A stretch of DNA of 64,000 bases from Laspinema sp963821735. Lineage in GTDB: Bacteria; Cyanobacteriota; Cyanobacteriia; Cyanobacteriales; Laspinemataceae. A model generated the notes under the pieces. The model did no database searches. It saw only the letters and a list, made by a program, of their open reading frames with translations, and was not told the DNA's origin. The DNA is taken from contig CAWGFK010000055.1 in NCBI GenBank assembly GCA_963821735.1, positions 620,001-684,000 on the forward strand. Reading direction: 5' to 3'. Position numbers and translations under genes: made by a program. Positions 6,861-16,505 of this stretch are shown here, piece after piece; the first letter of the stretch is position 1; each line of letters begins with the position of its first letter.

Positions 6861-9540
6861 TCAAAAATCCAACCCCCCAAACGGATCATCCTCTACATCC
6901 ACATCATTGGGACTCTCTACAACTCCCCCAATTTCCTCCGCAGAACTCGGGTTTTGAACATCCCAGGTATGGCTAAATTCTGGCTCAACTGCCCGACCCC
7001 TAGGCTGTACCTCCGGGTCATCTGGGAGGCTGATTAATTTCCCATTAAAATGGTTGCTAAATCGTTGAGCAGCCCGCATCACTTCATCATCATCGGTTTG
7101 CTCATCTCTGCGGAATATCCCGTCTCCCGGTCGCTCCAACGGACACGGGAGGGCGATTTTCTGGCCCGTTACCCGGTTCAATTCGAGGGTTTTGAGGGGG
7201 GGATTGAGGCGGTGAATTTTCGCGATTTACGGGGCTTTGTGGCGTCGAGTTGGCCTGTCCATTGCCCATCGGAGTCGGCGGTGGCTCCATGCGGGCTGAG
7301 GGGGGTTCTGAATGACTCGGGGCGATCGCAGCAGAAGCCGGAGGCGGTCCATCCCCAGACACCTGAATCATCACTTTGACTCGCAGATTAAACGCCTTAA
7401 AAAAGGCAGCTTCCATGTCCGATACTTTGCTCTGAGCCATCTTAAACAGGTTCGGGGAGCGAATCGCAATCTGAGCTTGATTGTTACTCAATCCAATCAG
7501 CCGTCCATGTTGCTGCAACAGCGCTTTGCTTCCCAGAGACAGGTATTCCATCAAAGTTTGCCAGGTTTGTTCCAGGTTGCCACTCGGTTCTACACCGGCT
7601 GGTTGCGGGTTCCCAGACTCCTGACTCGGTGCCGATGGCGGGGGAGAGGCAGGGCGATTTTCCGGGGGAGGGGCTTGGCGATTCTCCTGGGGAGAGGCAG
7701 CGCCAACGGAACTCCCCTCGTTCCTCCCCTGTACCGGGGGAGACTGAGGGACATTCTCAACAGAGGGAGGACGTGCAGAGGTTCTCCCTGGTGATGCCGC
7801 ATTCCCAGCGCCTCGACTGGATGTTTCTTGCCTTCCCTGAGTTGGCGTAATTAAAGCCGAGGGTAATAATCCCAACAGGGTCACCTCTAACCATAAACGA
7901 GGCTGAGTGGTATTTTTAATTTGCGCCTCGCTGCTGCGTAAATGTTGTTGTCCGGCTAAAATAGTCGGCATTTCCCATTCTTGAGCCACGGCACATAACT
8001 GTTCCCAAGTCGGAGGGGTAACGGCGACTAAATCCGGACGATTGGGGGCGGTGTTAGCAATTAATAAATCCCGATAAAACCCGGCCAAATTTTGTAAAAC
8101 AATCAGGGGTTCTCGACCGCGATTCATCAATTCTCGGGCTTTATCCAAGACTTGTTCTGGATTATTGGCAGCGATCGCCTCTAACAACTGAATCAAATCT
8201 CGCTCCGGGACCGACCCCACCAAATCCCAAACCCGTTCTACAGTAACCTGTTCTTCAAGCAACGAAAGCTGATCCAGGAGACTTTCGGCATCTCTGAGTC
8301 CCCCTTGGGCAATTTGAGCTACGGTCAAAACCGCTTCATCACTGATATTAATGGTTTCATTGCCCGCAATATGCTTCAAATGCTGAACCATTGAAGCTAC
8401 AGGAATCCGGCGAAAATCAAATCGCTGACAACGAGAAATAATCGTGGGTAAAACTCGTTGGGGGTCGGTTGTTGCTAAGACAAACACCACGCGATCGGGC
8501 GGTTCTTCTAAAGTCTTGAGCAACGAATTAAAAGCAGCCGTACTCAACATATGGCAATTATGAACTAACAGTCCATTTGCCACAAAGTTATGATGAGTTT
8601 CTACTTCAATATCGTAAACTTGACGCGGATCTGCCATTGCGACAGATTCGACTTTCTCCAAACTTGTAATCCATTGATGGGATTGAATCGGGAATGTAGA
8701 GGCGATTCGCGAATCGCCTCTACATTTAGGAATCCCTCGGAAAATATGCGTCAATCCTGTTTCGGGTAGTATCTGCGTTTTCCCCGCACCTACTGCCACT
8801 AATTGCCTAGATAGATTCAAGCTGGGCGAGGGTAGTTTAGGTTTACTCTCGCTGTTTAAAGTTTTCTGGCTCACTGAAGGCGCAAGAATGTTCATTCCCG
8901 GTTTCACTTTCCCGGCAGCTATCCAGCCGTTTTCGGTCCGAATCAGATGATTGGCGGTGCATCGGATTTCTCGATTGCCTGTTTTAATAATCAGTGTTTG
9001 TCGTTCTCCCCGTTCTAGCCAGCGGAGGACTTTTTTCCATTCCCAGTTCCCGTTCGATTCGTTATAACTGAGAACCTGTTGGTTTTGGAGAGAAGGGTCA
9101 TCAATTCTCATCAACCCCTCAGCAGTTTGCACCAGGGTGTCACCTGTTAAACATTCATCAATAATGTAAACTTTTTGGCGACATTGTACGGGTGCAAATT
9201 GCGCTCGTTCGATGAGTTCACGAATGTTATCAACCCCGGTATTACTGGCGGCGTCAATCTCAATGGTGTCTAATGAAGTGCCTCTGGCAATGGTGCGACA
9301 GACTTCGCATTCGCCGCAGGGGGTCTCGGTGGGACCGTTGGAGTTGAGGCAATTGAGGGATTTGGCGAGAATCCGGGCGCTGGATGTCTTGCCGGTGCCT
9401 CGGGGTCCGGTAAATAAATAGGCGGGTGCGATTCTGTTTTGGCGAATCGCATTGGTTAGGGTGGTGGCGATCGCCTCTTGTCCCACCAAATCCGCAAAGG
9501 TTTGGGGGCGATATTTGTGATGTAGCGGTTCGTATGGCAT
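6861..9540 (-). CDS. dnaX: DNA polymerase III subunits gamma/tau, with mini-intein and +1 frameshift
   Basis: Clamp-loader ATPase. Start chosen at 9540 (MPYEPLHHKYRPQTF, the conserved N-terminus); the upstream in-frame TTG is less likely. Visible: Walker A GPRGTGKT (about residue 45), a four-cysteine zinc site (C..CGECEVC, about 64-81), Walker B IIDE interrupted by an intein, the SRC sensor 1 motif IISRCQRFDF, then the gamma domain III and a Pro-rich linker. The frame stops at 7102, but the next frame (to 6861) encodes a typical tau tail, DEVMRAAQRFSNHFNGKLISL. The shift could be at the C7 run at 7196-7202 (coding strand). One surplus base there would give a continuous 892-residue precursor. 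It may be a sequence error, a mutation, or a slippage signal making a short and a long form, as E. coli and Thermus do. Confidence 0.88.
8557..9153 (-). other. DnaX mini-intein (199 residues)
   Basis: Protein-splicing element inserted directly after IIDE of the DnaX Walker B motif and before CHMLS. It begins CLTGDTLVQT (block A, Cys1), has a block B with TANHL (TxxH type), and ends VYDIEVETHHNFVANGLLVHN (blocks F and G, His-Asn), followed by Cys+1 of the extein. All residues needed for splicing are visible. No homing-endonuclease motifs (LAGLIDADG or HNH) are present in the ~95-residue middle, so it is a mini-intein fixed by vertical descent. The insertion point is the same as in the Synechocystis DnaX intein as I recall it. 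The middle carries an embedded family B palindrome. Confidence 0.92.
8693..8726. repeat. Family B palindrome inside the intein coding sequence
   Basis: A perfect 34-base palindrome centred on TTCGCGAA at 8709/8710. It is translated as KCRGDSRIASTF within the intein linker, where an endonuclease domain would sit in full-length inteins. The outer arms read TGTAGAGGCGA / TCGCCTCTACA, the intergenic copy GGGGCGA / TCGCCCC; the A/T change is present in both arms. Confidence 0.9.
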
Positions 9541-10006
9541 GGATGGGGGAAGAATATCAGCAGACAATCATGGTAAATAAAGGAGGCAATAGCCAGTGGA
9601 ATGGCAGGGGTCGAAACGCAGTCAATATCCACAGAAAGCGCGATCGCCCCTCAAGGGTTCCCTCTTTCTACTGGTTTCCCTCGGTTGTGAAAAATTTGCC
9701 TTTTTTACCGGAGGAAAAAGGCTCCCAATCTGCAATTTTAAAGGGAAAAGCGCTAATCCCCACTCTAAAATAGAATAGCACTGGCCTATTCCCTTCCTAA
9801 CTCTATAGATAGATATCGGTGGCAGAAGACGCGGTTTAGGATTGGGCTGGACTGCCTCCCCATTGACCCCGGATAGGCTATGGCAAGGTCGGAGGCAAGT
9901 TTGATGAGAAGGGAGACAAGACGCTGCCAGCATCGGAAAAATGCAGCGATGGGGTGGGACTCGGAATAAAAAAGAAATCCGTAGGGACAGAGGGATGGAT
10001 TTATAA
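9541..10006. other. Divergent spacer between dnaX and a TPR gene
   Basis: 466 bases between divergent genes. It must hold both promoters. I see no palindromic repeat, no RNA gene and no convincing open frame. Confidence 0.5.
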
Positions 10007-11305
10007 ATGATGCAGTTTATGCAACGGGTTGGGAAAACTTTGGGCCGAATTTGGCAGCAGCTTCTCCGGTTGTGGAAACAGTGGTTTCGCCGATCGCCGC
10101 CTCACTCGTTCCAGAAAAAGCCGGAAAACCTTATTCGGTTCCAGACGGTCAAGGGTCCTCGTCACCAACCCCCTAAACCTCTGTCTGCGGCAGAGTACGA
10201 ATTTCTCTTTTCTGAATTGCTCGATGGGGTGCATCGGGGCTGGACTCAAGCTCAGGTTACCCAATTTCTGGAGGAAATCGGACCTGCATCGGCGGGTAAT
10301 CTCAAGGATTCGCAGATTGAGAGTTCTGATGCTGATGCTTATGTGCTCTGGTTACGGCAATTTGGCACTCGTCTTTTGAATTCCCCAGTCCCCAATCAAG
10401 AATTAGCAAGGCGCATGGTGCAGTTAGGAGCGTTAAACTGTGGCAAACTCTCGACAGTGGCGGGAGAAATTGGTCAAAAGTTGCTCGATCGCGAAGCAAA
10501 TACCCCATCCCCAGCTACACCCGCCTCGGAATTCACCCTAGAACATTATTTACAACTGGGACAGATTCATCTCGATCGCCGGCAATATCCCTCAGCGTTA
10601 ACCACCTTTGAGCAAGCGGCAACCCATTCCCAGAATCACCCCCAAGTCTTGTATGGACTTGGGTTGGTTTGCCATCGCATGGGACTGTATCAAGAGGCAG
10701 TCGCCCATTTAACCGAGGCATTAGCTCAAAAATCGGAGTTTGTGGCGGCCCTGACTCAGCGGGGTTTAGCTTATAAAGCCCTGGATGATTTAGCAGCAGC
10801 TACGGCGGATTTTGAATCGGCGGTGGCGATGAAACCGAATACCCCCGAGGAATGTTGTGCCCGAGGCAAAGCGTTGATGCAGTTAAAGCAACCGGAGGAG
10901 GCGATCGCCGCTTATCAAGAAGCCCTGACAATCCATCCCGAATCCCATCGGGGGTGGTATGACTGGGGGAATATTTTTTATGACTTGCAGCGGTATGACG
11001 AGGCGATCGCTGCTTATGATAAAGCCCTGGACTTGCAACCGGACTATGCTGCGGCTTGGTTTAATCGGGGGGCTGCCTTGGGGAATTTGCATCGTTACAA
11101 AGAGGCGATCGCTGCCTTTGAGAAACTCCTGGAAATCCAGTCCCATGACTATCATGGCTGGTTGTGTTTGGGTCAAACCCTGGAACGGTTACATCGGATT
11201 CCCGAGGCGATCGCGGCTTATGAACGGGCTTTACAACTACGACCCGATGACCCCACCGCATGGAGATATCGCAACGCCGCACTCCTAGACCTAAAAAAAA
11301 GCTAG
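10007..11305 (+). CDS. Tetratricopeptide-repeat protein
   Basis: 432 residues, soluble. A basic N-terminal region (about 1-60, rich in Trp and Arg) may bind membrane or nucleic acid; a separate globular part covers about 60-170. From about 178 to the end there are roughly seven TPR units, recognisable by EAIAAYEKALxLxPxxxxAWxxxG patterns such as EAIAAYDKALDLQPDYAAAWFNRG. TPR arrays are protein-protein interaction scaffolds; the partner is unknown. The stop codon lies within a hairpin that acts as a terminator for the opposing gene. Confidence 0.8.
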   Translation: MMQFMQRVGKTLGRIWQQLLRLWKQWFRRSPPHSFQKKPENLIRFQTVKGPRHQPPKPLSAAEYEFLFSELLDGVHRGWTQAQVTQFLEEIGPASAGNLKDSQIESSDADAYVLWLRQFGTRLLNSPVPNQELARRMVQLGALNCGKLSTVAGEIGQKLLDREANTPSPATPASEFTLEHYLQLGQIHLDRRQYPSALTTFEQAATHSQNHPQVLYGLGLVCHRMGLYQEAVAHLTEALAQKSEFVAALTQRGLAYKALDDLAAATADFESAVAMKPNTPEECCARGKALMQLKQPEEAIAAYQEALTIHPESHRGWYDWGNIFYDLQRYDEAIAAYDKALDLQPDYAAAWFNRGAALGNLHRYKEAIAAFEKLLEIQSHDYHGWLCLGQTLERLHRIPEAIAAYERALQLRPDDPTAWRYRNAALLDLKKS

Positions 11306-11330
11306 GACGGCGATCGGCCTAACCTAGCTT
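11293..11330 (-). terminator. Rho-independent terminator of the PadR gene
   Basis: On the minus strand AAGCTAGG pairs with CCTAGCTT across a 16-base loop and is followed by a run of eight T. It lies about 100 bases past the PadR stop and overlaps the end of the convergent TPR gene. Confidence 0.7.
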
Positions 11331-11428
11331 GTCCCGGGATAACTGGGACCTATTATTTAACCGGACATCCCGGATCAGGGCCATGCAAGGGCCGCACCCA
11401 TCACCGGAGGAATTAGAGTCATCCCGAT

Positions 11429-11836
11429 TTAACCCGTACCCTGGTTCTTGTTTTCATGGGACTGTACGGGACCTGGGTGAGAATTAGGCATCCCGTGACC
11501 TTCTTGAGCATACTGTTGCCAGAGGAGAGCTAAATCATGAGCTTGTCCCTGGAACTCCGGATGAACCTGATACATTCTTCTGGGTCTTCCCCGGCCTTCG
11601 ACCTTTTTCCAGTAACCCTTAATGACTCTTTCATTTTCTAAAAATTTCAGAGCGCTGTAGAGTACCGTATCCGAAAGTCGATAGGCTGGATATTCCCGCT
11701 CTAATTGCTGAATCAGTTCTGTGCCATAAGAGTCACCCGCCAATAATACTGAGAGAACATAACAGACGGTTAGTTCTTTATTCAGATAAATCGGCGGAGG
11801 GTTTTGAAAAAAGTCATAGATCTCTTCAAAATTCAT
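11429..11836 (-). CDS. PadR-family transcriptional regulator
   Basis: 135 residues. A winged-helix domain occupies about 20-95: LTVCYVLSVLLAGDSYGTELIQQLEREYPAYRLSD, then TVLYSALKFLENERVIKGYW and the wing KKVEGRGRPRRMYQV, all typical of PadR proteins. A short Gln/His-rich tail follows. PadR proteins bind promoters as dimers, usually as repressors of nearby genes. The large spacer upstream may hold its own operator. Cyanobacteria also use a PadR protein, Pex, as a clock-period regulator; this could be related, but I cannot tell from sequence alone. Confidence 0.85.
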   Translation of the reverse strand: MNFEEIYDFFQNPPPIYLNKELTVCYVLSVLLAGDSYGTELIQQLEREYPAYRLSDTVLYSALKFLENERVIKGYWKKVEGRGRPRRMYQVHPEFQGQAHDLALLWQQYAQEGHGMPNSHPGPVQSHENKNQGTG

Positions 11837-13131
11837 TTGAGTTACCCGCTGAATACCCCTTAAAATACCAAGTGATACAGGAATTGACGCACTGAAAGAT
11901 TGACGTTTCGCAGCTTGCCCACTCTATTGAGGGGTGAAAAATCTACAGTTCAAAGTCAACTCAAAGTCAACCCAGATACCGTCCCGAGCGTCGGGAAGAT
12001 TGAAGATTTGTTATTTTGTTCCCTTCGGTATAGATGCGTTGCTGGATGAAACTGCCAGAGAAGCCAGTTAGTTGGCACAGAGTGAATGAGAATTTATCCC
12101 CTTTTAATTGCCTGAATTAGAATCGGAGTACCAGAAGAAAGTTGCTCCAAATTTTCAGAGAATTTGTATTACAGAAAGTTTTAAATAACTTCCTATAATA
12201 CCGGAACAAAAGGAGTGTAACCTCGTCTGATTGCCGCCATTTGGTTCAAGCGCATTTCCGGAAGAGTTGAGCCGGGGAAATTACCAGCTAACTCGCAAAA
12301 CACCCACTCTCAAATTTTTTTATACAGACTCCTACTGAGGGAATCAGCGAAAGTCAGCACCCAAATAAAATAAATACAACTTCTGATGACTTGAACGTTA
12401 GAACAGAACTTGTGAAAAATTATCTCTAACGGCAAGCCAGCCCTGATTTATTAGTAGTAATTTGCACCCCTGTTGATACCCAGATAGACCGAGGGCGGGA
12501 TTATCAACCCCTGCGATCGTTTGGGTTAGTCTGTCGTTCAGTCGGCGGAATTGACTCAGGCAGAAGATGGCTTGATGTTCTCTAACCTGAGTGCACCCTT
12601 TCTTTTTCCTAGGCCGACTGGAGCAATCAATCCACAGATCAATCAGAACCTTTTGAAGTCTTAATCTGCTTCAGCTGTAGGATTGTGACTCGGGGTCGGT
12701 GATGCCGCACCCCGTTGAAAGCCTGTAAACAAGCTTGTAGTCATGAACCCTGCGGGCATTTTACCCCGATTTTTCTTGGAAAATCTGGGTAGTCAACCGG
12801 GACTGGGTTAACCGGGTTACCGGCGATCGCCATCTTCTCCCACGGCTCAAGTCAAGTTCCCCTGAAACTTGACCTGAGTTGCACCCCAATTTCAAGCACG
12901 GATCATCAGATAGTGCTCAGACAAATCGCTAAAAAAACCCAGATGCTCAGAATTTACCCAAACCAATGGGCCGATCGCCTGCCGAAAAGATGCATTCTCA
13001 ATGGGCTGACGCGCATCGGTGTTTTTTTGTTCTCTATTTTTCTTTACAAGTTAATTTAAAATAAACAGGGCAAATACAGCAATTGCACCTCAATATCACC
13101 GGCCAACGGCAATCCGGAGGTGCGGTGCTCT
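11837..13131. other. Long gene-free stretch (about 1.3 kb)
   Basis: No plausible protein-coding frame on either strand. It holds small hairpins, for example GTCAAGTT/AACTTGAC at 12851-12873, and short repeated AACCGGGTTACCGG-like words near 12800. It lies between the divergent PadR and DUF3611 genes. A small RNA or long leader is possible but I see no known RNA family (tmRNA, RNase P RNA and SRP RNA motifs are absent). Confidence 0.5.
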
Positions 13132-13797
13132 ATGATTGAGCAAGAGTCATCAATCTCAACGCTCCAAAACGGTAACTGCGTTCTGCGTATGTCAAATCAA
13201 ACAGATTTTAAAGCACTTCCACCCCCCGTCCAGCGCGTCATCCCTGCCTTACGCAGAATCGGCTGGATCAGTTTTTGGACACAGTTAGTTCTAGCCGTTG
13301 TTGCCGGACTGATTTTCTTATTTGCAATTTTGATTGAATCTCCGGCACCTCGGGAAGCGGCCAGAACCAGTAATGTCAGCATTGCTCCGGGCATTTTTTT
13401 TGCAGTTCTGGGACTGGCTGCCCTCGGACTGAGTATCTATTGGGCTTATCGCTATACTCGCCTCTCTCAACAGCTTAGTTCTGTAAATTCTAAGCTGCGC
13501 CCTGGTCGAGTTAAGACGGTGCAAATCGTGCGTCGGGGCTTAATGGTCAATTTAGCCGGGATGTCCTTTACCCTAATTGCTGCCGAAGCCATTGGCGGAA
13601 TCCTCCTAGCCAAGGCCCTCCAGTACCAAGGCGGTGGCTCCCTGGTGACGGCGTTGCGCCCCCAAGATTTTATTCAAGCCTTGGATATTTTTGTGGTTTT
13701 GGCCAATACCCATACCATTGTGGCCCACTTTATCGGAATGGTCACCGGACTCTGGTTGCTCAACTGGATCGATGTTAATACTCAGAAGGAACCCTAA
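13132..13797 (+). CDS. DUF3611 family membrane protein
   Basis: About 221 residues with four membrane helices: roughly 38-60, 76-98, 135-160 and 178-200. The N-terminal part contains LPPPVQRVIPALRRIGWISFWTQ, characteristic of the DUF3611 family of cyanobacteria and plastids. The start at 13132 is supported by GGAGG 11 bases upstream; an alternative ATG at 13189 (MSNQTDFKAL) begins nearer the conserved region and lacks a ribosome site. The function of the family is unknown; it is presumed to sit in the thylakoid or envelope membrane. It stands alone, convergent with the RodZ-like gene. Confidence 0.85.
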   Translation: MIEQESSISTLQNGNCVLRMSNQTDFKALPPPVQRVIPALRRIGWISFWTQLVLAVVAGLIFLFAILIESPAPREAARTSNVSIAPGIFFAVLGLAALGLSIYWAYRYTRLSQQLSSVNSKLRPGRVKTVQIVRRGLMVNLAGMSFTLIAAEAIGGILLAKALQYQGGGSLVTALRPQDFIQALDIFVVLANTHTIVAHFIGMVTGLWLLNWIDVNTQKEP

Positions 13798-13845
13798 AAC
13801 TCTCGTCCCGGGGGTCAGATGGGGTCGAGGTTTCCTGAGACTGGG

Positions 13846-14868
13846 TTACCACTCTAGGGCTTCGGGTGGGGCGATTTCGGAGACGGCACAGGCGATCGCC
13901 TGTGAGGTAATCCCCGGTGTTTGCATCGGCAGCACCCCTTGACGAGAATCACTCGCGGGGGCAGTTAAAGTTGGGTCAGGTTCCGGCACGATTGTGGGAG
14001 CAGATTGCCCATTCATCCACCCGAGTCCCCCGATCGCCCCAGCCATGAGCGCAGTGTAGCCGACATACAGATGCAGGGGACTGACGTTCAAGTCTAGGTT
14101 AAAGTCCTGATGATGCCAGGACGGGATGGGTGCATTCTGTTTCGGGGGAACGGGTAAGAAATTCGCCAGTCTCGCCCCGTCTAAGCCTAAGATATTCCCA
14201 ATTTTATGAATAAAACTCCGCACATAAACATCTTCGGGCAACTTAGATAGATAGCCGTTCTCGATCGCTTCAATATGACGGCAAGGAATCAGGGTCTGTT
14301 TATGCAATTCCAGAATCGATAACCCGCGATCGCAGCGTGCCGCTTTGAGTTCTTGCCCAATTTGAGTCAGGCGATCGGCCCATTGTTTTTGCTGGGCAAT
14401 GATTTGAGCTTGCTGTTGAGCTTGTAATTGTTTTTTGTGACGGTGAAAGGGGTTGATTCTACCCGGTGACGAACAGGGAGAGGGATTTAGGGTGGCGGGA
14501 TCTGAATCCCCAAGGGATTGGGAATGGCTTTCCGGTGTTCGGATGTCCTCTAATGCCTGGGACTCTTGGCGATCGCCGGACCTCTGAGATAAGTCTAGGT
14601 CATCTGCGACCCATTCCGTCTCATTCAGGGGTTCTGGCTCGTTCTGAGCCGGGGAAATCCATTGCTTGAGCGTCAGCCAAATCGCTTTTTTAGCTACGGC
14701 TTGTAGCAGCATAGAGGAACCTTCAGCAGACTCACCGAGTCTCTGCTTGAGGAGTCCCAATGCGGTTCGATAAACTTTTGTCCGATATAATTCGGACTCA
14801 ATTTGAGTGAGGATAGCTGTCAGTTCCTCTTGAGGAATTGTGGCCTGGGAGAGGGTGTCAAGTGCCAT
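13846..14868 (-). CDS. RodZ-like helix-turn-helix membrane protein
   Basis: About 340 residues from the ATG at 14868 (MALDTLSQATIPQEEL); a longer frame to 14979 has unlikely content. The middle holds a HTH_25/RodZ-type helix-turn-helix, IGQELKAARCDRGLSILELHKQTLIPCRHIEAIENGYLSKLPEDVYVRSFI in outline (about 190-245). A Gln-rich coiled segment precedes it. A single membrane helix (about 285-305, YTALMAGAIGGLGW) is followed by a short Pro/Thr tail. RodZ links MreB to the cell wall in rods; in cyanobacteria such proteins are widespread, but the exact role here is inferred. Confidence 0.75.
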   Translation of the reverse strand: MALDTLSQATIPQEELTAILTQIESELYRTKVYRTALGLLKQRLGESAEGSSMLLQAVAKKAIWLTLKQWISPAQNEPEPLNETEWVADDLDLSQRSGDRQESQALEDIRTPESHSQSLGDSDPATLNPSPCSSPGRINPFHRHKKQLQAQQQAQIIAQQKQWADRLTQIGQELKAARCDRGLSILELHKQTLIPCRHIEAIENGYLSKLPEDVYVRSFIHKIGNILGLDGARLANFLPVPPKQNAPIPSWHHQDFNLDLNVSPLHLYVGYTALMAGAIGGLGWMNGQSAPTIVPEPDPTLTAPASDSRQGVLPMQTPGITSQAIACAVSEIAPPEALEW

Positions 14869-15427
14869 GATACTCGTTAAATCCGGGGACGTCAGTGATG
14901 AGTAACTGAATGAAAGAACAGTTACCCCCCGCCCTTGTCTTGGCCCAAAATGTTGAGTTGAACCTGAAGTTAGACTCAAGTCTGGCTAGACTGGTATTCA
15001 GGGAGAACCTGTATCTGAGTATCTTCATTCCGGGGATTTGTACCCGTTCCGGATGGAACGTTGCCGTAAGCGGTTACAATCAGCACCTGGAAAGAGCGAC
15101 TGCTGCAATGGATTCCTACCGAGTGCCGTCCTCGCCATCAACGGTTTCCCCTCAAGACTGGCAAGTTTCGGCTCGATCGCCGGATGATGACTGACCCCGA
15201 ATCTGCCAAACCCACACCGGGGCGATCGCGAGGAGTCCCACTCCAAAAAATAGAAATCGGATCAGCTCCCTCCCGTGATATCCTGGTTTTGCCCTAGGAT
15301 TTGCTCTTCCTGGGTTCATGGCAATCAAAAACCTGTACGCCTCAACCGAAATGCGGGAAGGGCGTTTTCCGGTTTTCTGATTCCGTTTTGCTCCTCGCTA
15401 GTGCTCTTTATCTTCCTATTATCTGTC
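14869..15427. other. Divergent spacer
   Basis: 559 bases between the RodZ-like and DUF3727 genes. Small frames on both strands lack ribosome sites and family resemblance. No repeat family copy was seen. Confidence 0.5.
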
Positions 15428-16009
15428 ATGTCCCGATCGGAATCATCAAAAGAGAATGGGCAATCCCACACTTCATCCACAATTTTGACGGATGAGTCCG
15501 GGCGATCGCTATCTTGTTACATCGAACATTCGGTAGAAGTAAACGACAATACTTACGTTTTACTCACTCCCATTGATACGCCGGTGGAAATTTTCGCATG
15601 GCAAGCTGAGGATGAGGATGATGAACCCATTCCTATCAGTGAGGAGGAAGTGGATACTATTTTTGATACGGCTAAAGCGGTCCTCGAAGAACAAAACCTC
15701 ACCCTCAAACGCACCGCAATTACGCTGACGGTTAGTGGCGATCTTCCGGAATTTACGGAAGAGGAAATCAGTGATGATGAGCTAGGGGAAGCGGCAGAAT
15801 ATGAGGAACTTCAGTGGTTAGCCAGTTTTTATCATGAAGAAGCCGAGTATGCCATTTACTCTCCTTTGGACCCCGTATTCATTTTGGCGCGCCTCAATGA
15901 AGACGGAAACCCTGAGTTACTTTCCGATGAGGAGTTACAGGAACTTGAACCGATGATGTCTACTTTAGAAGGCATGATCGAAGAACGGTTGTTTGAAGAA
16001 CTCGAATAA
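15428..16009 (+). CDS. DUF3727 domain protein
   Basis: 193 residues, strongly acidic. The start at 15428 (MSRSESSKENGQSH) is preferred; the open frame extends to 15275 but that stretch is not family-like. N-terminal segment ILTDESGRSLSCYIEHSVEVNDNTYVLLTPIDTPVEIFAW and the C-terminal YAIYSPLDPVFILARL are typical of DUF3727, with a linker rich in Glu/Asp (DDEPIPISEEEVDTIF). It lies upstream of mltG on the same strand, an arrangement I recall as common in cyanobacteria. Function unknown. Confidence 0.85.
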   Translation: MSRSESSKENGQSHTSSTILTDESGRSLSCYIEHSVEVNDNTYVLLTPIDTPVEIFAWQAEDEDDEPIPISEEEVDTIFDTAKAVLEEQNLTLKRTAITLTVSGDLPEFTEEEISDDELGEAAEYEELQWLASFYHEEAEYAIYSPLDPVFILARLNEDGNPELLSDEELQELEPMMSTLEGMIEERLFEELE

Positions 16010-16505
16010 CGACCCAACAAGCACTCTGCTGAGTCTGACTCAATCACCCAATTAGATCTGGGACTAGAATCAATAGTTAAAGCCCGATCAGTCCCATTTC
16101 AACAAAATTTTCAGGGGGATCAGCAGCTAAAACTTACCTAAAATCAGGGTTCGTCAGCGATCGCATTGGATCTTCTCAACTCGGATTTGACCCGGGTTCT
16201 GGTTCGTCACCCGGGTGACCCTTTCTGGACCCAACAGAGGCGACTCCAACTTTTCGGGAATCAGGCGCTTCGATCCCCAAAGCAGAAGATCCCTGGCTTG
16301 AAGATTACCCTCTAGCTCCATGAGTTGTCTGAGTCCTAGGAGAACATACCACCGGATTCCCCGTCTGATGTGGAGTCTATCAATTCAGAGATAAAAGACT
16401 ACCCTGGAATAGATGAATGCCGCGATGAAGATCCCCTAGGGCTAATGGCGGGCGATCGCTTCTCCATCCGGGCAAGATCCCCCACGATCGTCGCGGCATC
16501 CCATC
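16010..16505. other. Spacer between DUF3727 and mltG
   Basis: About 500 bases with no convincing gene. It has two ACCCGGGT palindromes (16192-16220) that could pair into a stem. The distance makes co-transcription of DUF3727 and mltG possible but unproven. Confidence 0.45.

Noticed and set aside
14910..15246. Small frames on both strands of the RodZ/DUF3727 spacer
   Set aside because: No supporting start signals or conserved sequence; probably promoter DNA.
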